DNA of 24,599 bases. Source: Tannerellaceae bacterium (lineage in GTDB: Bacteria > Bacteroidota > Bacteroidia > Bacteroidales > Tannerellaceae). Positions 1 to 8,175 of this stretch are shown one piece after another. Below the pieces are notes generated by a model that did not search any database, had not been told where the DNA came from, and saw only the letters and a program-made list of their open reading frames with translations. The position numbers and the translations under genes are program-made. The stretch is taken from assembly GCA_031267775.1 (NCBI GenBank), contig JAIRYL010000161.1:1-24599 (forward strand). Reading direction: 5' to 3'. The number at the start of each line of letters is the position of its first letter. Position 1 is the first letter of the stretch.

Positions 1-25
1 ATTCTCCATTCTCAATTCTCCATTT
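1..25. repeat. 7-bp tandem repeat at left edge
   Basis: Three consecutive 7-base units (attctcc, attctca, attctcc) and the start of a fourth run in from the window edge, so the array probably continues to the left. It borders a GC-rich, gene-poor block. Function unknown. It is a possible site of slippage or a boundary of an inserted segment. Confidence 0.6.
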
Positions 26-30
26 AATAT

Positions 31-160
31 GGGCGTGCCCCCCGCCAGAGGTCGGGGGTCGGGCTTTCCGCTGCAAGTCCTCGCTCCCTCCGCTGCGCTC
101 CGTTCGTTCCGGGCTATCCGCTTCAATCCCTCACGCAGCGTCGCTCCGCGCCGACAGACG
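31..160. repeat. GC-rich element with internal degenerate direct repeat
   Basis: Two similar segments lie 50 bases apart, starting gggctttccgctgcaagtcc at 61 and gggctatccgcttcaatccc at 111. Each is followed by a run rich in cgct/ctcc. A short gggcgtgcccc motif opens the element at 31. From memory, 'gggcgt...gggctatccgct' strings recur as intergenic, noncoding repeats in Bacteroidota genomes, but I cannot run the search to confirm that. Frames are open through it only because GC-rich DNA has few stops. Function unknown. Confidence 0.4.
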
Positions 161-587
161 GTCTGGACGGCGATGCAGCGGCAGACCCCGAAGACCTGGA
201 CGATGATATTCACTGCGACGGCAACGAACCCCGCGAATTTCACAGAGCGCCCTTCCAACGCAACGCGCCGGCCGCCAGTCTAAAAAAGACAAGCCGGAAG
301 ATACGGCAGAAGCCTGACCTCCGACAGCTATCGCTCCCCAATCGCCCGGAACGGCTTGACCTCCGGCAGTTGCCGCCCAAGAATCCGCCGGGCTGATTCG
401 TTGCCGACAGTTGTGGAAAAAGAATCGTCCCGGACGCTGGAACGAAAATCCTTGTATTCATCCGGCTTTTTAATGACGCCGGCATGAAAAAAACCGTTTT
501 GCTCCCGGCTGCAGACTGTTGGGGGGGCGGAGCGCCGGCAGACAGGATCCGGCTCTTGCGACGGGCGGTCGCTTTCTTTTCAGGCGC

Positions 588-638
588 AAAAAAACCGCGA
601 AGCTGCCGGCGTCTATTCGTTTTCAAGGCAGCTTCGCG
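588..638 (-). terminator. Rho-independent terminator, minus strand
   Basis: A perfect 12-bp inverted repeat (cgcgaagctgcc at 596-607 and its complement at 627-638) encloses a 19-base loop. Read on the minus strand, the hairpin is followed after one or two bases by seven T residues (588-594). That is the usual stem plus U-run arrangement. It lies 84 bases beyond the terminator at 722-759, so it is either a back-up terminator or the end of an unrecognised short transcript. Confidence 0.65.
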
Positions 639-721
639 TATCGACCGGCAAGGTAAAAAATCAGCGCGCCCTGTCCGGCGGGGGTAGAGGGTATTGCGGG
701 CGACGGGGGTTTGTGGCGGCA

Positions 722-759
722 AAAAAGGGATTGTCCGCTTAAATGGACAATCCCTTTTT
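722..759 (-). terminator. Perfect 15-bp hairpin terminator after the PCMD/Gfo-Idh operon
   Basis: aaaaagggattgtcc (722-736) pairs perfectly with its complement at 745-759 around an 8-base loop. The stem ends in A/T runs on both sides, so it could terminate transcription in either direction. It begins 22 bases past the stop codon of the minus-strand oxidoreductase gene ending at 782, exactly where that operon should end. Confidence 0.85.
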
Positions 760-781
760 AGTACAGTATCGGATACGGCCG

Positions 782-2119
782 TTAAATAGCAGGCAACTGC
801 CAGGGATTCCGGTATTGTTTAACAAGGTAGGCGTCGGCCGCTGCATCGTTAAATGATTTACCATCCCATGATAATTTCTTTCCGGTACGGTAAGCGATGT
901 TTCCTAATTGAGAAAATTTAGCGATATGCGCGCCAGTCTCAGCGCTTGCATTGCAATTCCTGTTGCGGGTTTTAATACATGCCAGATGGTTCTTGGCATG
1001 CAGGTTTAATCCGCCTTCGCCGTATTGCTTTTTAAGCGGAACGGCTTCCATGCGGGCTACGCCGTTTACTTTTTCGGGGATGACTTCCCAGCCGGCGCGG
1101 TCGATAACAAGCGTACCGTCTTCGCCAACAAACCCAAGCCCGTGGTTACGTCCGTAAGCGCCGTCGTCAATGCCGATCGCATGATCCCACATAACGGTAA
1201 AATCGTTGAACGTATAGATCGTTTGCAAAAGGTCGGGCGTTTCGCAGGCGTCGTCCGGATAACCAAACTTACCTCCCGACGCCATAATGGATTCGGGCGC
1301 TGTAACATTCATTCCGTAAAGAGCATAATCTAATAAATGAACGCCCCAGTCGGTCATTAACCCGCCGGCATAATCCCAAAACCACCGAAACGTAAAATGG
1401 AAACGATTCCGGTTGAACGGACGCTTGGGCGCCGGGCCTAACCACATATCATAATCCACGCCGGCCGGAACAGCCTCGTCGGGAAGCGCCGGAATCGAAG
1501 GACACCAACCCTGATAGGAGAAAACGCGTACGGTGCGAATCTTGCCAAGCTTTCCACTATGCACAAAAGCCATGGCGTCTTGCCAGTGGGGGTCAGACCG
1601 TTGCCATTGTCCCACCTGTACCACCCGGTTGTATTTCTCGGCGGCGCGCACCATTATATTACATTCTTCAATGCTGTTGCCAATTGGTTTTTCGCAATAA
1701 ACGTCTTTGCCGGTTTCGCAGGCGGCCACCATTTGCAGGCAATGCCAGTGGTCGGGCGTACCTACAATAACGACGTCAATGTCTTTATGGTCGATCAGCT
1801 TTCGCCAGTCTTTATAAAGATGTTTGAGCTTTTTACCGGTTATCTTTTCTATTTCAGCAGCCCGTTCCTGCAATACGCTATCATCTATGTCAGACAGCGC
1901 TACGCATTCCACTTCGGGATTACGCAGGAACGCTTTCAGGTCTTCAAACCCCATACCCCTGCATCCAATTAATCCTGCGCGGATTTTATCACTTGCGCTT
2001 ACAGAACCTTTACCGGCCTGAATAATAAACGGGCTGAACGTAAGCCCCGCTCCCAGCAGTCCAGCCTGCCGGATGAAATCTCTTCGTGTTGTCATGGTTT
2101 TTTTAACTGTTATAATCAT
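782..2119 (-). CDS. Tat-exported Gfo/Idh/MocA family oxidoreductase
   Basis: Predicted NAD(P)-dependent oxidoreductase of the Gfo/Idh/MocA family, 445 aa. A twin-arginine signal (TRRDFIRQAG, residues 10-20, then a hydrophobic stretch) implies export to the periplasm. A glycine-rich Rossmann loop lies at about residues 49-57 (GLIGCRGMG), followed by TPDHWH (121-126), the family's EKP motif (143-145, catalytic Lys) and the substrate-domain motif MTDWGVHLLDY. The substrate is unknown. Exported relatives in Bacteroidota oxidise sugars or glycosides, so a sugar is the best guess. The start used here overlaps the upstream stop by one base (TAATG), which suggests translational coupling; Met9 at 2095 is an equally plausible start just ahead of the Tat motif. 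It is the last gene of a three-gene operon. Confidence 0.88.
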   Translation of the reverse strand: MIITVKKTMTTRRDFIRQAGLLGAGLTFSPFIIQAGKGSVSASDKIRAGLIGCRGMGFEDLKAFLRNPEVECVALSDIDDSVLQERAAEIEKITGKKLKHLYKDWRKLIDHKDIDVVIVGTPDHWHCLQMVAACETGKDVYCEKPIGNSIEECNIMVRAAEKYNRVVQVGQWQRSDPHWQDAMAFVHSGKLGKIRTVRVFSYQGWCPSIPALPDEAVPAGVDYDMWLGPAPKRPFNRNRFHFTFRWFWDYAGGLMTDWGVHLLDYALYGMNVTAPESIMASGGKFGYPDDACETPDLLQTIYTFNDFTVMWDHAIGIDDGAYGRNHGLGFVGEDGTLVIDRAGWEVIPEKVNGVARMEAVPLKKQYGEGGLNLHAKNHLACIKTRNRNCNASAETGAHIAKFSQLGNIAYRTGKKLSWDGKSFNDAAADAYLVKQYRNPWQLPAI

Positions 2120-2877
2120 TATAGCTTATATGCAATACCTGTCATGAAATACACATTATACATTTTATAAGGTATCCCGTTAAAATCAGACGGGAATACA
2201 GGAACCAGTCCCCAAGATAACTGGCCGGTTACAGCCATTTTATTTGTAAAGAACCAGTCGGCCGAAGCCATCAGTCCGGCGTCTACCTTGCGCACCTCGT
2301 CGGAAAAATCAAAGGTGGCTTTTTCTATATTAATCCTGTCTCCCGCCGCGCCGCCATTACGAATGTAACCGTCGGAAGCGCTTCCCTCGAATTTCGCATC
2401 CCGCTGGGACGCAAAATATCCTCCCAGCCGAAACGTCCATTTTTCAAAAGGCTTGTAAGCCGCCAAGACAGGCAGTACCAGATAGCCATTACGGGTAGTC
2501 GTTTTATTCTTTCCCGTAAACATGCCGGCAAACGTCCCGGTATTATCCCCCTCGCCTACCACAAGGCTTGTCATCATATATTTTACGTCGGCGCTGATAC
2601 TCATACCTTTTAAGTCAATAGCTAATCCGGACGTAACGCCCCATTGGGGAGTAAGCCAGCGAGTCGCGTGAAATGCTACTGTGGCGGCAAATCCCGGACT
2701 CCACGAATTGATTTTTCGTATCTCGGCAGGCAGTGGCAATGGCGTGGTTCCCCCCAGATTATAGCCGGCAAACGTTTTATATTCCCAATGTTTAGGATTT
2801 CCCTGAGCCGCGCCCCAACTGTTTATTGTCACAATCAGCCACAGGGCAATACATATTTTTGTATAAAATGATTTCAT
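2119..2877 (-). CDS. Small outer-membrane beta-barrel protein
   Basis: 252 aa. An N-terminal signal peptide has a hydrophobic core at residues 7-20 and likely cleavage after the Ala-Ala pair at 23-24. The mature part alternates short amphipathic strands rich in aromatics and glycine (for example YLVLPVLAAYKPF and WTFRLGGYFASQ) and ends in a strand-like GIAYKL tail, as in PorT-like/outer-membrane beta-barrel proteins of Bacteroidota. No enzymatic motif is visible. It lies 8 bases after the PCMD lipoprotein gene and overlaps the oxidoreductase gene by one base, so the three are probably made together and act in the envelope. The barrel assignment is from sequence character, not a family hit. 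The ligand is unknown. Confidence 0.7.
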   Translation of the reverse strand: MKSFYTKICIALWLIVTINSWGAAQGNPKHWEYKTFAGYNLGGTTPLPLPAEIRKINSWSPGFAATVAFHATRWLTPQWGVTSGLAIDLKGMSISADVKYMMTSLVVGEGDNTGTFAGMFTGKNKTTTRNGYLVLPVLAAYKPFEKWTFRLGGYFASQRDAKFEGSASDGYIRNGGAAGDRINIEKATFDFSDEVRKVDAGLMASADWFFTNKMAVTGQLSWGLVPVFPSDFNGIPYKMYNVYFMTGIAYKL

Positions 2878-2885
2878 CGGTACGT

Positions 2886-3995
2886 CTATTCTTCAATTAT
2901 TACTTCAATTTCATCAACAATCAGCCGGCTTCCGACAGCTCCTTCATAACGGTCTCCATAAAAACTGGAAGTAAAAATAATCGCCAGTTTATAACTGTTC
3001 CTCTCAAAATCAACCACCTGGTTCGATCGCTTTTCAAAAGGAATATCAAACGTTACAAAATCCGTTCCCTCGCTCACAGCCCGCATATCCGGAGGAAGCA
3101 TCGCCAGGGAAACAATATTCGGATGCGTCAGTATATTCGTTCCGTCCAGCATCATGGATGCGCTGTCTACGCGGAAAAACACGCTGTATATGGCGCACGA
3201 ATCTCTTACGCCCGGACGTACCTGCCCGTTAGGGTCAATATAATCGCCCGCACCTGCCCTGTATTTATATTTCCCGGATAAACGAAGCGGTTTGTTATAA
3301 AACGGTTGCCCGAATCGAGTAGCCAGCAACGGATCTTTAAGAGCATACAGCGGATTCATCGCGCCGATAAAAAGGGAACCGGCGGCAACCGGTATATAAA
3401 TCCCTTTAATAACATTTCCCGGGCCTTTCATCGTTACCATTTCCGCTGCATATTGCCCGCTGGTAGACGCAGTTGTTTTATGGATAGGATACTGGTCGGG
3501 ACGTGTGAAGTTTACATAAAGATTAATTCCCCGGTTACTCGAATCCCAGGGAGTCGTTCTTTTACCGGCTAAATCATATTCAACAGGCGTTTCATACGAA
3601 CCATACATATCAAGTCCTTCCCAATACTCAAAATCGTATTTGTATTGTGAAACAGAAATAGCCTGAACAACATATTCGCGTTGATGTTTTCCATCAGCGG
3701 CCGTTACGGTATACGTAACTTCTTTGCTGAAATTTTGCGGACTAACGGGGTCTGGTGCAATGGTTGCTCCTTCCGAAATACGGATTGCCGGAACAATGGA
3801 GGAAAGATCCGCTCCCTTTTTAACATAAATGGAGATATTGCCTTGATTAAATGAGGCAGCGCTCAAAGCTACCTGGTCGGGCAACGAAAAAGCGTCAATA
3901 TCTGCATAGGGCGAAAGAGGTTCATCTTGAATACAACCGGTTATTAATAATACGCTCAGCCATAATGTCAACGATAATTTAAACTTCATATTCAA
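2886..3995 (-). CDS. PCMD-domain surface or periplasmic lipoprotein
   Basis: 369 aa lipoprotein with a lipobox LLITGC (Cys21) after a short basic, hydrophobic leader. Residues ~30-115 look like an Ig-like/DUF5018-type beta-sandwich (VTYTVTAADGKHQREYVV near its end). Residues ~120-369 match the pattern of the PCMD family (putative carbohydrate metabolism domain), including the sGxYAAEM segment, the LSGKYKYRAG segment, aspartate-rich turns, a SSFYGDRYEGAVGS segment and a terminal VDEIEVI strand. In Bacteroides such proteins sit with polysaccharide-use genes and are thought to bind glycans. It is first in a three-gene minus-strand operon. An alternative start is Met3. I could not find a clear TAnnTTTG promoter in the divergent gap. 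Confidence 0.75.
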   Translation of the reverse strand: MNMKFKLSLTLWLSVLLITGCIQDEPLSPYADIDAFSLPDQVALSAASFNQGNISIYVKKGADLSSIVPAIRISEGATIAPDPVSPQNFSKEVTYTVTAADGKHQREYVVQAISVSQYKYDFEYWEGLDMYGSYETPVEYDLAGKRTTPWDSSNRGINLYVNFTRPDQYPIHKTTASTSGQYAAEMVTMKGPGNVIKGIYIPVAAGSLFIGAMNPLYALKDPLLATRFGQPFYNKPLRLSGKYKYRAGAGDYIDPNGQVRPGVRDSCAIYSVFFRVDSASMMLDGTNILTHPNIVSLAMLPPDMRAVSEGTDFVTFDIPFEKRSNQVVDFERNSYKLAIIFTSSFYGDRYEGAVGSRLIVDEIEVIIEE

Positions 3996-4089
3996 AGTAT
4001 TACTGTTAATTTATTGCAAGCAAAGAACGACATAATAATTGAAAGTTCTATTTCTTTGACAGATTTTAACGCTGTGTCATTGTGACGCT

Positions 4090-4122
4090 TTTGGTTTTCC
4101 GGATTATTTTTTCATACCTTTG
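4090..4122 (+). promoter_or_regulatory. Bacteroidota-type promoter for the plus-strand oxidoreductase operon
   Basis: A TTTG at 4090-4093 and a perfect TAnnTTTG (TACCTTTG, 4115-4122) are separated by 21 bases, matching the -33/-7 pattern of the primary sigma factor in Bacteroidota. Transcription would start a few bases after 4122, leaving a leader of roughly 35 bases before the ATG at 4165. Confidence 0.6.
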
Positions 4123-4164
4123 GTAAATCTTATATTTAGTTTCAAAAAGATATAATAAGCAACC

Positions 4165-5628
4165 ATGGAAAATAACACAAAAAAAGGTCTGAACCGCCGG
4201 GAATTTTTAGGTTTATCCGCGCTGGGCCTGGCAAGTTTGACAATTCTTCCCAGTTGGATGATGGATGGCGTTAAGATAGCGCCAAGCGACAGAGTAGTAT
4301 TAGGTTTTATCGGATTAGGTCAGCAGGCTTTATCGGATTTTACCGGTTTTGCAGCATGCCCGGGTGTACAGGTAGCGGCTTGCTGCGACGTAGATACTAT
4401 AAAAACAGAGCGATTTAAGCGTCGGATTGAAGCGTGGCAAACAGCAAAAGGGATGGCGACTCGCTGTGATAAATATGAGTTTTACGAAGATTTGCTTGCC
4501 CGTAAAGACATTGACGCCGTAGAAGTGGCTACTCCCGACCATTGGCATGCCTTAAACGCAATCCATGCCTGCCAGGCAGGAAAAGACGTCTATTGCCAAA
4601 AGCCATTGGCTTTCACTATAGCCGAAGGTCTTGCAATGGTTAAGGCCGTACGGGATAACAGGCGCGTATTACAAATTGGCAGCCAGCAGCGTTCAAGCGC
4701 CGAATTTCAAAAAGCGATAGAATTGGTGCAAAACGGCTCAATCGGTCATATTGAAAAAATATATGCCAAGGTAGGCGAACCTCCTAAGCCATTAGACTTG
4801 CCGGAGGCGCCTGTTCCTGCCAATCTGAACTTTAACCAATGGATGGGTCCATTAAACGATCCGAAAATTCATTATCATCCCGATCTTTGTCCGCCTGTCT
4901 CCCTCGACCCCGTACAGAACGAACAGTTGTGGGGAGCCTGGAGATGGTATCAGGAAACAGGTAATGGCTATACAGCCGACTGGGGAGCTCACATGTTTGA
5001 TATAGCGCAAGCTGCTATCGGCATGGATGGTTCCGGTCCGGTAGAATTTTATCCCAAAGGCGTAAACGGCGCTCAGTATGCAACAATGAAATATGCAAAT
5101 GGTATTGTTATGACCGAACAGCCATTCTTAGAAGATAATCCGGAAGCTCAAGGTATTAAATTTATCGGAGATAAAGGTTGGATTGAAGTAGCTCGCGGTT
5201 ATCTGGCATGTTCCGATCCTTCTAAAATCCCGGCAGAAGTGGCCGGCAATCGTCCCCCAAGCCGTGAAGAAATGATGAAAATGTGGGAAGAATACAAAAA
5301 ACGGTTAGAGGAAGAAGCAAAGAAAAGTAAAAGTAAAAAGAAATCGGAAGATACGGGAGGCATGGCCGGTACGTATGAAACAAGCGCGCCTCACATGCAA
5401 AACTTTGTTGATTGCGTACGTTCGCGTGAAAATCCGATTGCTCCTGTCGAGGTGGGATGTAGCACAAATACGCTTTGCTGCCTGGCAAATATCGCTCGCG
5501 AACTGAATAGAGCCGTTAAATGGAATCCGGCGACATTGAGTTTTGTAAACGATAAGGAAGCCGCTTCGCATCGTTTATATTGGTATCAATATAGAAATCC
5601 ATATTATTTACCTTATTTCAAGAAATAA
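4165..5628 (+). CDS. Tat-exported Gfo/Idh/MocA oxidoreductase with QKP motif
   Basis: 487 aa oxidoreductase of the Gfo/Idh/MocA family. The N-terminus carries a twin-arginine signal (NRREFLGLSALGLASL, residues 10-25), so the enzyme should fold in the cytoplasm and act in the periplasm. The Rossmann loop is at about residues 48-53 (FIGLGQ). ATPDHWHA (122-129) and TADWGAHMFD follow. The family's usual EKP is QKP here (145-147), keeping the catalytic Lys. A Lys/Glu-rich insert (about residues 372-395, coding ~5279-5350) before the C-terminal segment is probably a surface helix. The next gene, 17 bases on, encodes a Tat-exported TIM barrel; the pairing suggests oxidation followed by elimination, hydration or isomerisation of a sugar. 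Substrate not determinable. Confidence 0.87.
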   Translation: MENNTKKGLNRREFLGLSALGLASLTILPSWMMDGVKIAPSDRVVLGFIGLGQQALSDFTGFAACPGVQVAACCDVDTIKTERFKRRIEAWQTAKGMATRCDKYEFYEDLLARKDIDAVEVATPDHWHALNAIHACQAGKDVYCQKPLAFTIAEGLAMVKAVRDNRRVLQIGSQQRSSAEFQKAIELVQNGSIGHIEKIYAKVGEPPKPLDLPEAPVPANLNFNQWMGPLNDPKIHYHPDLCPPVSLDPVQNEQLWGAWRWYQETGNGYTADWGAHMFDIAQAAIGMDGSGPVEFYPKGVNGAQYATMKYANGIVMTEQPFLEDNPEAQGIKFIGDKGWIEVARGYLACSDPSKIPAEVAGNRPPSREEMMKMWEEYKKRLEEEAKKSKSKKKSEDTGGMAGTYETSAPHMQNFVDCVRSRENPIAPVEVGCSTNTLCCLANIARELNRAVKWNPATLSFVNDKEAASHRLYWYQYRNPYYLPYFKK

Positions 5629-5645
5629 TTTAAACGGATATAATT

Positions 5646-6608
5646 ATGAGTAACAGACGTGATTTTTTAAAGAATGCCTCCCTTTTAACAGCTAGCGGAT
5701 TACTGGCAGGAAATGCCGGAACAATGAACGCCGCTAACGCCGGAGCTGCACCAGTCGTTTCAGCAAAGAAAAAATTAGGTCTCCAGATCTATTCTTTGCA
5801 AAAAGAATTGTATGATAACGTCCCGAAACGGATGAAGGAACTGAAAGAAATGGGCTACATAAACCTGGAACTTGCCGGATATAATAAAGGTAAGATAACA
5901 GATGTAGACATGATGGAATTTAAAAAGATGGCAGAAGACGCCGGCCTGAAAATCGTAAGCTCGCATGTAAACCCTACAATTGAAGGAATACCTTTCCTGA
6001 TGGAGTACAAGCGCGATATCTTTTCGCAGGTAAGCGATTATTGGAAACAAACAGTTGCCGACCACATTAAATTAGGTTGTAAATTTTTAGTACAGCCTAT
6101 GATGCCAATGTGCCGTACATACGACGAAGCGCTGATGGTATGCGAATTTTTCAACGAAGCCGGTAAGATATGCAACGAAGCCGGTTTGATATATGGATAT
6201 CATAATCACCATATGGAATTTCAACGTCTCATCAAACCGGGCGATGAAAATAAGAATCAAAATCCATGGATACCAATAGGCGACCAGATACAGGATATCT
6301 TCATTGCCAATACAGATCCGTCTTTAGTTTGCTTTGAACTGGACGTTTATTGGGCTGTACGCGGAGGTAACGATCCGCTGGAATACTTAAAGAAACATCC
6401 CGATCGTATCAAAGCCGTACACATAAAAGACACGGCTATTCTCGGACAAAGCGGTTTATTGAATTTTGAAAATATCTTTAAGCAGATGTACAAAAATAGT
6501 ATTCAAGACTACTTTGTAGAATTAGAACAAATGCCGGATGGACGCACCCAATTTGAAGGAGTAAAGGATTGCGCCGCTTATCTTGAAAAAGCATCATTTG
6601 TACAATAA
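5646..6608 (+). CDS. Tat-exported xylose-isomerase-like TIM barrel (sugar isomerase/epimerase family)
   Basis: 320 aa. It has a twin-arginine signal (SNRRDFLKNASLL), then a small Ala-rich stretch and the barrel from about residue 42 (KLGLQIYSLQ). Motifs of the AP-endonuclease-2/xylose-isomerase-like barrel appear in order: a strand with a metal-ligand Glu (INLELAGYN), YHNHHMEFQ, CFELDVYWA and AVHIKD; together these would bind a divalent metal. Known relatives include inosose dehydratase and 3-keto-glycoside eliminases or hydratases that work with Gfo/Idh/MocA enzymes. Reaction and substrate here are inferred from the adjoining oxidoreductase. A hairpin terminator follows 25 bases after the stop. 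Confidence 0.82.
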   Translation: MSNRRDFLKNASLLTASGLLAGNAGTMNAANAGAAPVVSAKKKLGLQIYSLQKELYDNVPKRMKELKEMGYINLELAGYNKGKITDVDMMEFKKMAEDAGLKIVSSHVNPTIEGIPFLMEYKRDIFSQVSDYWKQTVADHIKLGCKFLVQPMMPMCRTYDEALMVCEFFNEAGKICNEAGLIYGYHNHHMEFQRLIKPGDENKNQNPWIPIGDQIQDIFIANTDPSLVCFELDVYWAVRGGNDPLEYLKKHPDRIKAVHIKDTAILGQSGLLNFENIFKQMYKNSIQDYFVELEQMPDGRTQFEGVKDCAAYLEKASFVQ

Positions 6609-6632
6609 GTATTTGATTGGTTTAAAATGCTA

Positions 6633-6666
6633 AAGAGAGTATCCTTTTCGGACACTCTCTTTTTTT
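6633..6666 (+). terminator. Rho-independent terminator after the plus-strand sugar operon
   Basis: aagagagtatcc (6633-6644) pairs with ggacactctctt (6650-6661) around a 5-base loop with one internal mismatch, followed by a run of T to 6666. It ends the transcript of the oxidoreductase/TIM-barrel pair. Confidence 0.85.
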
Positions 6667-7123
6667 ATCCAAAATTCTACTAAACGGCTCAATTGTATCG
6701 TAAGTGTCATAATGTTGTTTTTCTATCCGTTAAAAATAGAATATGCATACAATATTGACAACAGGTAGTCTTTTTATGTAGAAATATAGATATGTTTTAG
6801 AAAATCTGATCAATAACCGAACAACAAGTACTGTTTAAAATTCTTTTATTTGCACATTAAAAACACAATGGCATTTTATAGTAATTATCACGTCAAATAT
6901 TAAAATAGCATTTAGCGCTGAACAAATAAATAAATACATACAATTACCCAAATTAACAATAATAACACGATGAGTTACAAAATATAGTCATAAATATACG
7001 CCCGAATCCTATTTATAGATAGCTGTAAAAGCCAGTAAAGACAAAACTGCCCGACCCCATAGGGAAGAATCAATTTACGTATGTATGAAATAATAAGCTT
7101 AAAAATTTAAACCGAGTATAGAA
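6667..7123. other. AT-rich gene-free stretch upstream of the regulator pair
   Basis: About 450 bases of strongly AT-rich DNA with stops in all frames and no credible ORF, tRNA or repeat array. It is longer than most gaps in this window and directly precedes the tandem HTH genes, so it may hold their control region or a small RNA. A GC-richer patch near 7045-7065 (tgcccgaccccataggg) stands out but folds only weakly by eye. I see nothing I can name. Confidence 0.4.
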
Positions 7124-7131
7124 TAATTTTG
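7124..7131 (+). promoter_or_regulatory. Putative -7 element (TAATTTTG) for the regulator pair
   Basis: A perfect TAnnTTTG match lies 27 bases upstream of the ATG at 7159. No clear TTTG is found 19-21 bases further upstream, so the promoter would be weak or activator-dependent. Such motifs also occur by chance in AT-rich DNA. Confidence 0.35.
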
Positions 7132-7158
7132 TTCTATATTTAGATTACATAAAAACGA

Positions 7159-8136
7159 ATGACGAAGAATTTAAACAACATGTTGGCTAAACGTATTTTT
7201 GAAAAAATACCTTCAAACATAAAACCAGTAGAATATTTAATGGAAACGCTTGGCCTGGCAAAAGAATCTATCTACAGAAGAAAAAGGGGAGAATTATCTT
7301 TCAGTTTTAAAGAGATTGTAAAACTGTCTAAGGAACTGAATTTTTCAATCGACGAGATAATCGACAGAAATAGTGAAGATAAAGTTATATTCAATATTCG
7401 CAACAATGCGTTATATAATCCTGAAGAAACCGTTATGGTAATGCTCAGTGAATATTTGAATCTTGTCCAAAAAGAATACAAAGCGCACCATGTGGAAATA
7501 ATAATAACCCAAAATCGCGTAATACCTATTTATGCACTTAAATTCAAGCATTTATTTAAATTCTTTTATTATAAATGGATGCATCAAGGATATCAGGTTC
7601 CTCTAAACTTTTATTATGCAAACGCGGTAGTTCCAACAAAAATACTCGTATTGAAAGACAAGTTAATTTCATACATAAACCAAATAAGTAACTATACATT
7701 TATTATTGATCCGCTGACATATAAAAATACATTTGATGATATTCTGTATTATTATGAGAGGAACTTGATGACAAAAGAAGAACTGCTTATCTTAAAAGAC
7801 GACCTTCTGAATTTGTTAAAACATACGGAATCTTTGACACAAAGAGGCATAAGTGATTCTGGCGCTATATATCAATTTTATCTTTCTTCTTTGAATATAG
7901 AATCAAATACTATTTATGTCAAATATGATGATATAACAGAATCATTTTTGTGGCTTCATTATGTAAATCCTATAAATACAAATGATAAGTATATGTGCGC
8001 TATTCATAAGGGATGGATTGATTCGATGAAAAGATATTCGTCATTAATAACTCATTCTAATGTGATACTTCAGACTAAATTTTACAATGAACAATACAAG
8101 TATTTAGAGAACAGCGCCAAATCTATTCTGAAATAA
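7159..8136 (+). CDS. HTH-domain regulator-like protein, first of a tandem pair
   Basis: 325 aa, no signal peptide, so cytosolic. The first ~70 residues form a predicted helix-turn-helix: after IKPVEYLMETLGL comes ESIYRRKRGELSF, with the basic YRRK patch typical of a recognition helix, then FKEIVKLSKELNFSIDEI, as in XRE/BetR-like domains. Residues ~75-325 are mostly helical and Tyr/Asn/Lys-rich with no motif I recognise. They may sense a ligand or mediate oligomerisation. It is paralogous to the next gene, sharing IFEKIPS, the YRRK HTH region and the FNEQY-type C-terminal helix. The upstream DNA is unusually AT-rich and gene-free. Target genes are unknown. Confidence 0.7.
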   Translation: MTKNLNNMLAKRIFEKIPSNIKPVEYLMETLGLAKESIYRRKRGELSFSFKEIVKLSKELNFSIDEIIDRNSEDKVIFNIRNNALYNPEETVMVMLSEYLNLVQKEYKAHHVEIIITQNRVIPIYALKFKHLFKFFYYKWMHQGYQVPLNFYYANAVVPTKILVLKDKLISYINQISNYTFIIDPLTYKNTFDDILYYYERNLMTKEELLILKDDLLNLLKHTESLTQRGISDSGAIYQFYLSSLNIESNTIYVKYDDITESFLWLHYVNPINTNDKYMCAIHKGWIDSMKRYSSLITHSNVILQTKFYNEQYKYLENSAKSILK

Positions 8137-8175
8137 ACGGCAACTAACCGACTTAACTGATTAATCAACAACGAT

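Larger units (their letters stand above)
161..780. other. GC-rich stretch without a supported gene
   Basis: Base composition is visibly higher in G+C than the AT-rich DNA that follows. Long frames are open on both strands, but none has a convincing start, recognisable motif or family signature. On the plus strand an acidic stretch (DPEDLDDD-like, around 190-215) continues to a TGA near 396 and could be the tail of a decayed gene. The only structured elements I can defend are the two hairpin terminators at 588-638 and 722-759. Confidence 0.5.

Noticed and set aside
29..283. 84-aa plus-strand ORF through the direct repeat
   Set aside because: It covers a repeat element, has low-complexity Arg/Pro composition and no recognisable family.
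240..722. 160-aa minus-strand ORF in the GC-rich block
   Set aside because: Arg/Pro-rich with no motif, it crosses the strong terminator hairpin at 588-638, and GC-rich DNA gives long random frames.
1559..1972. 137-aa plus-strand ORF opposite the Gfo/Idh/MocA gene
   Set aside because: Antisense shadow; the minus-strand protein has clear motifs over the same bases.
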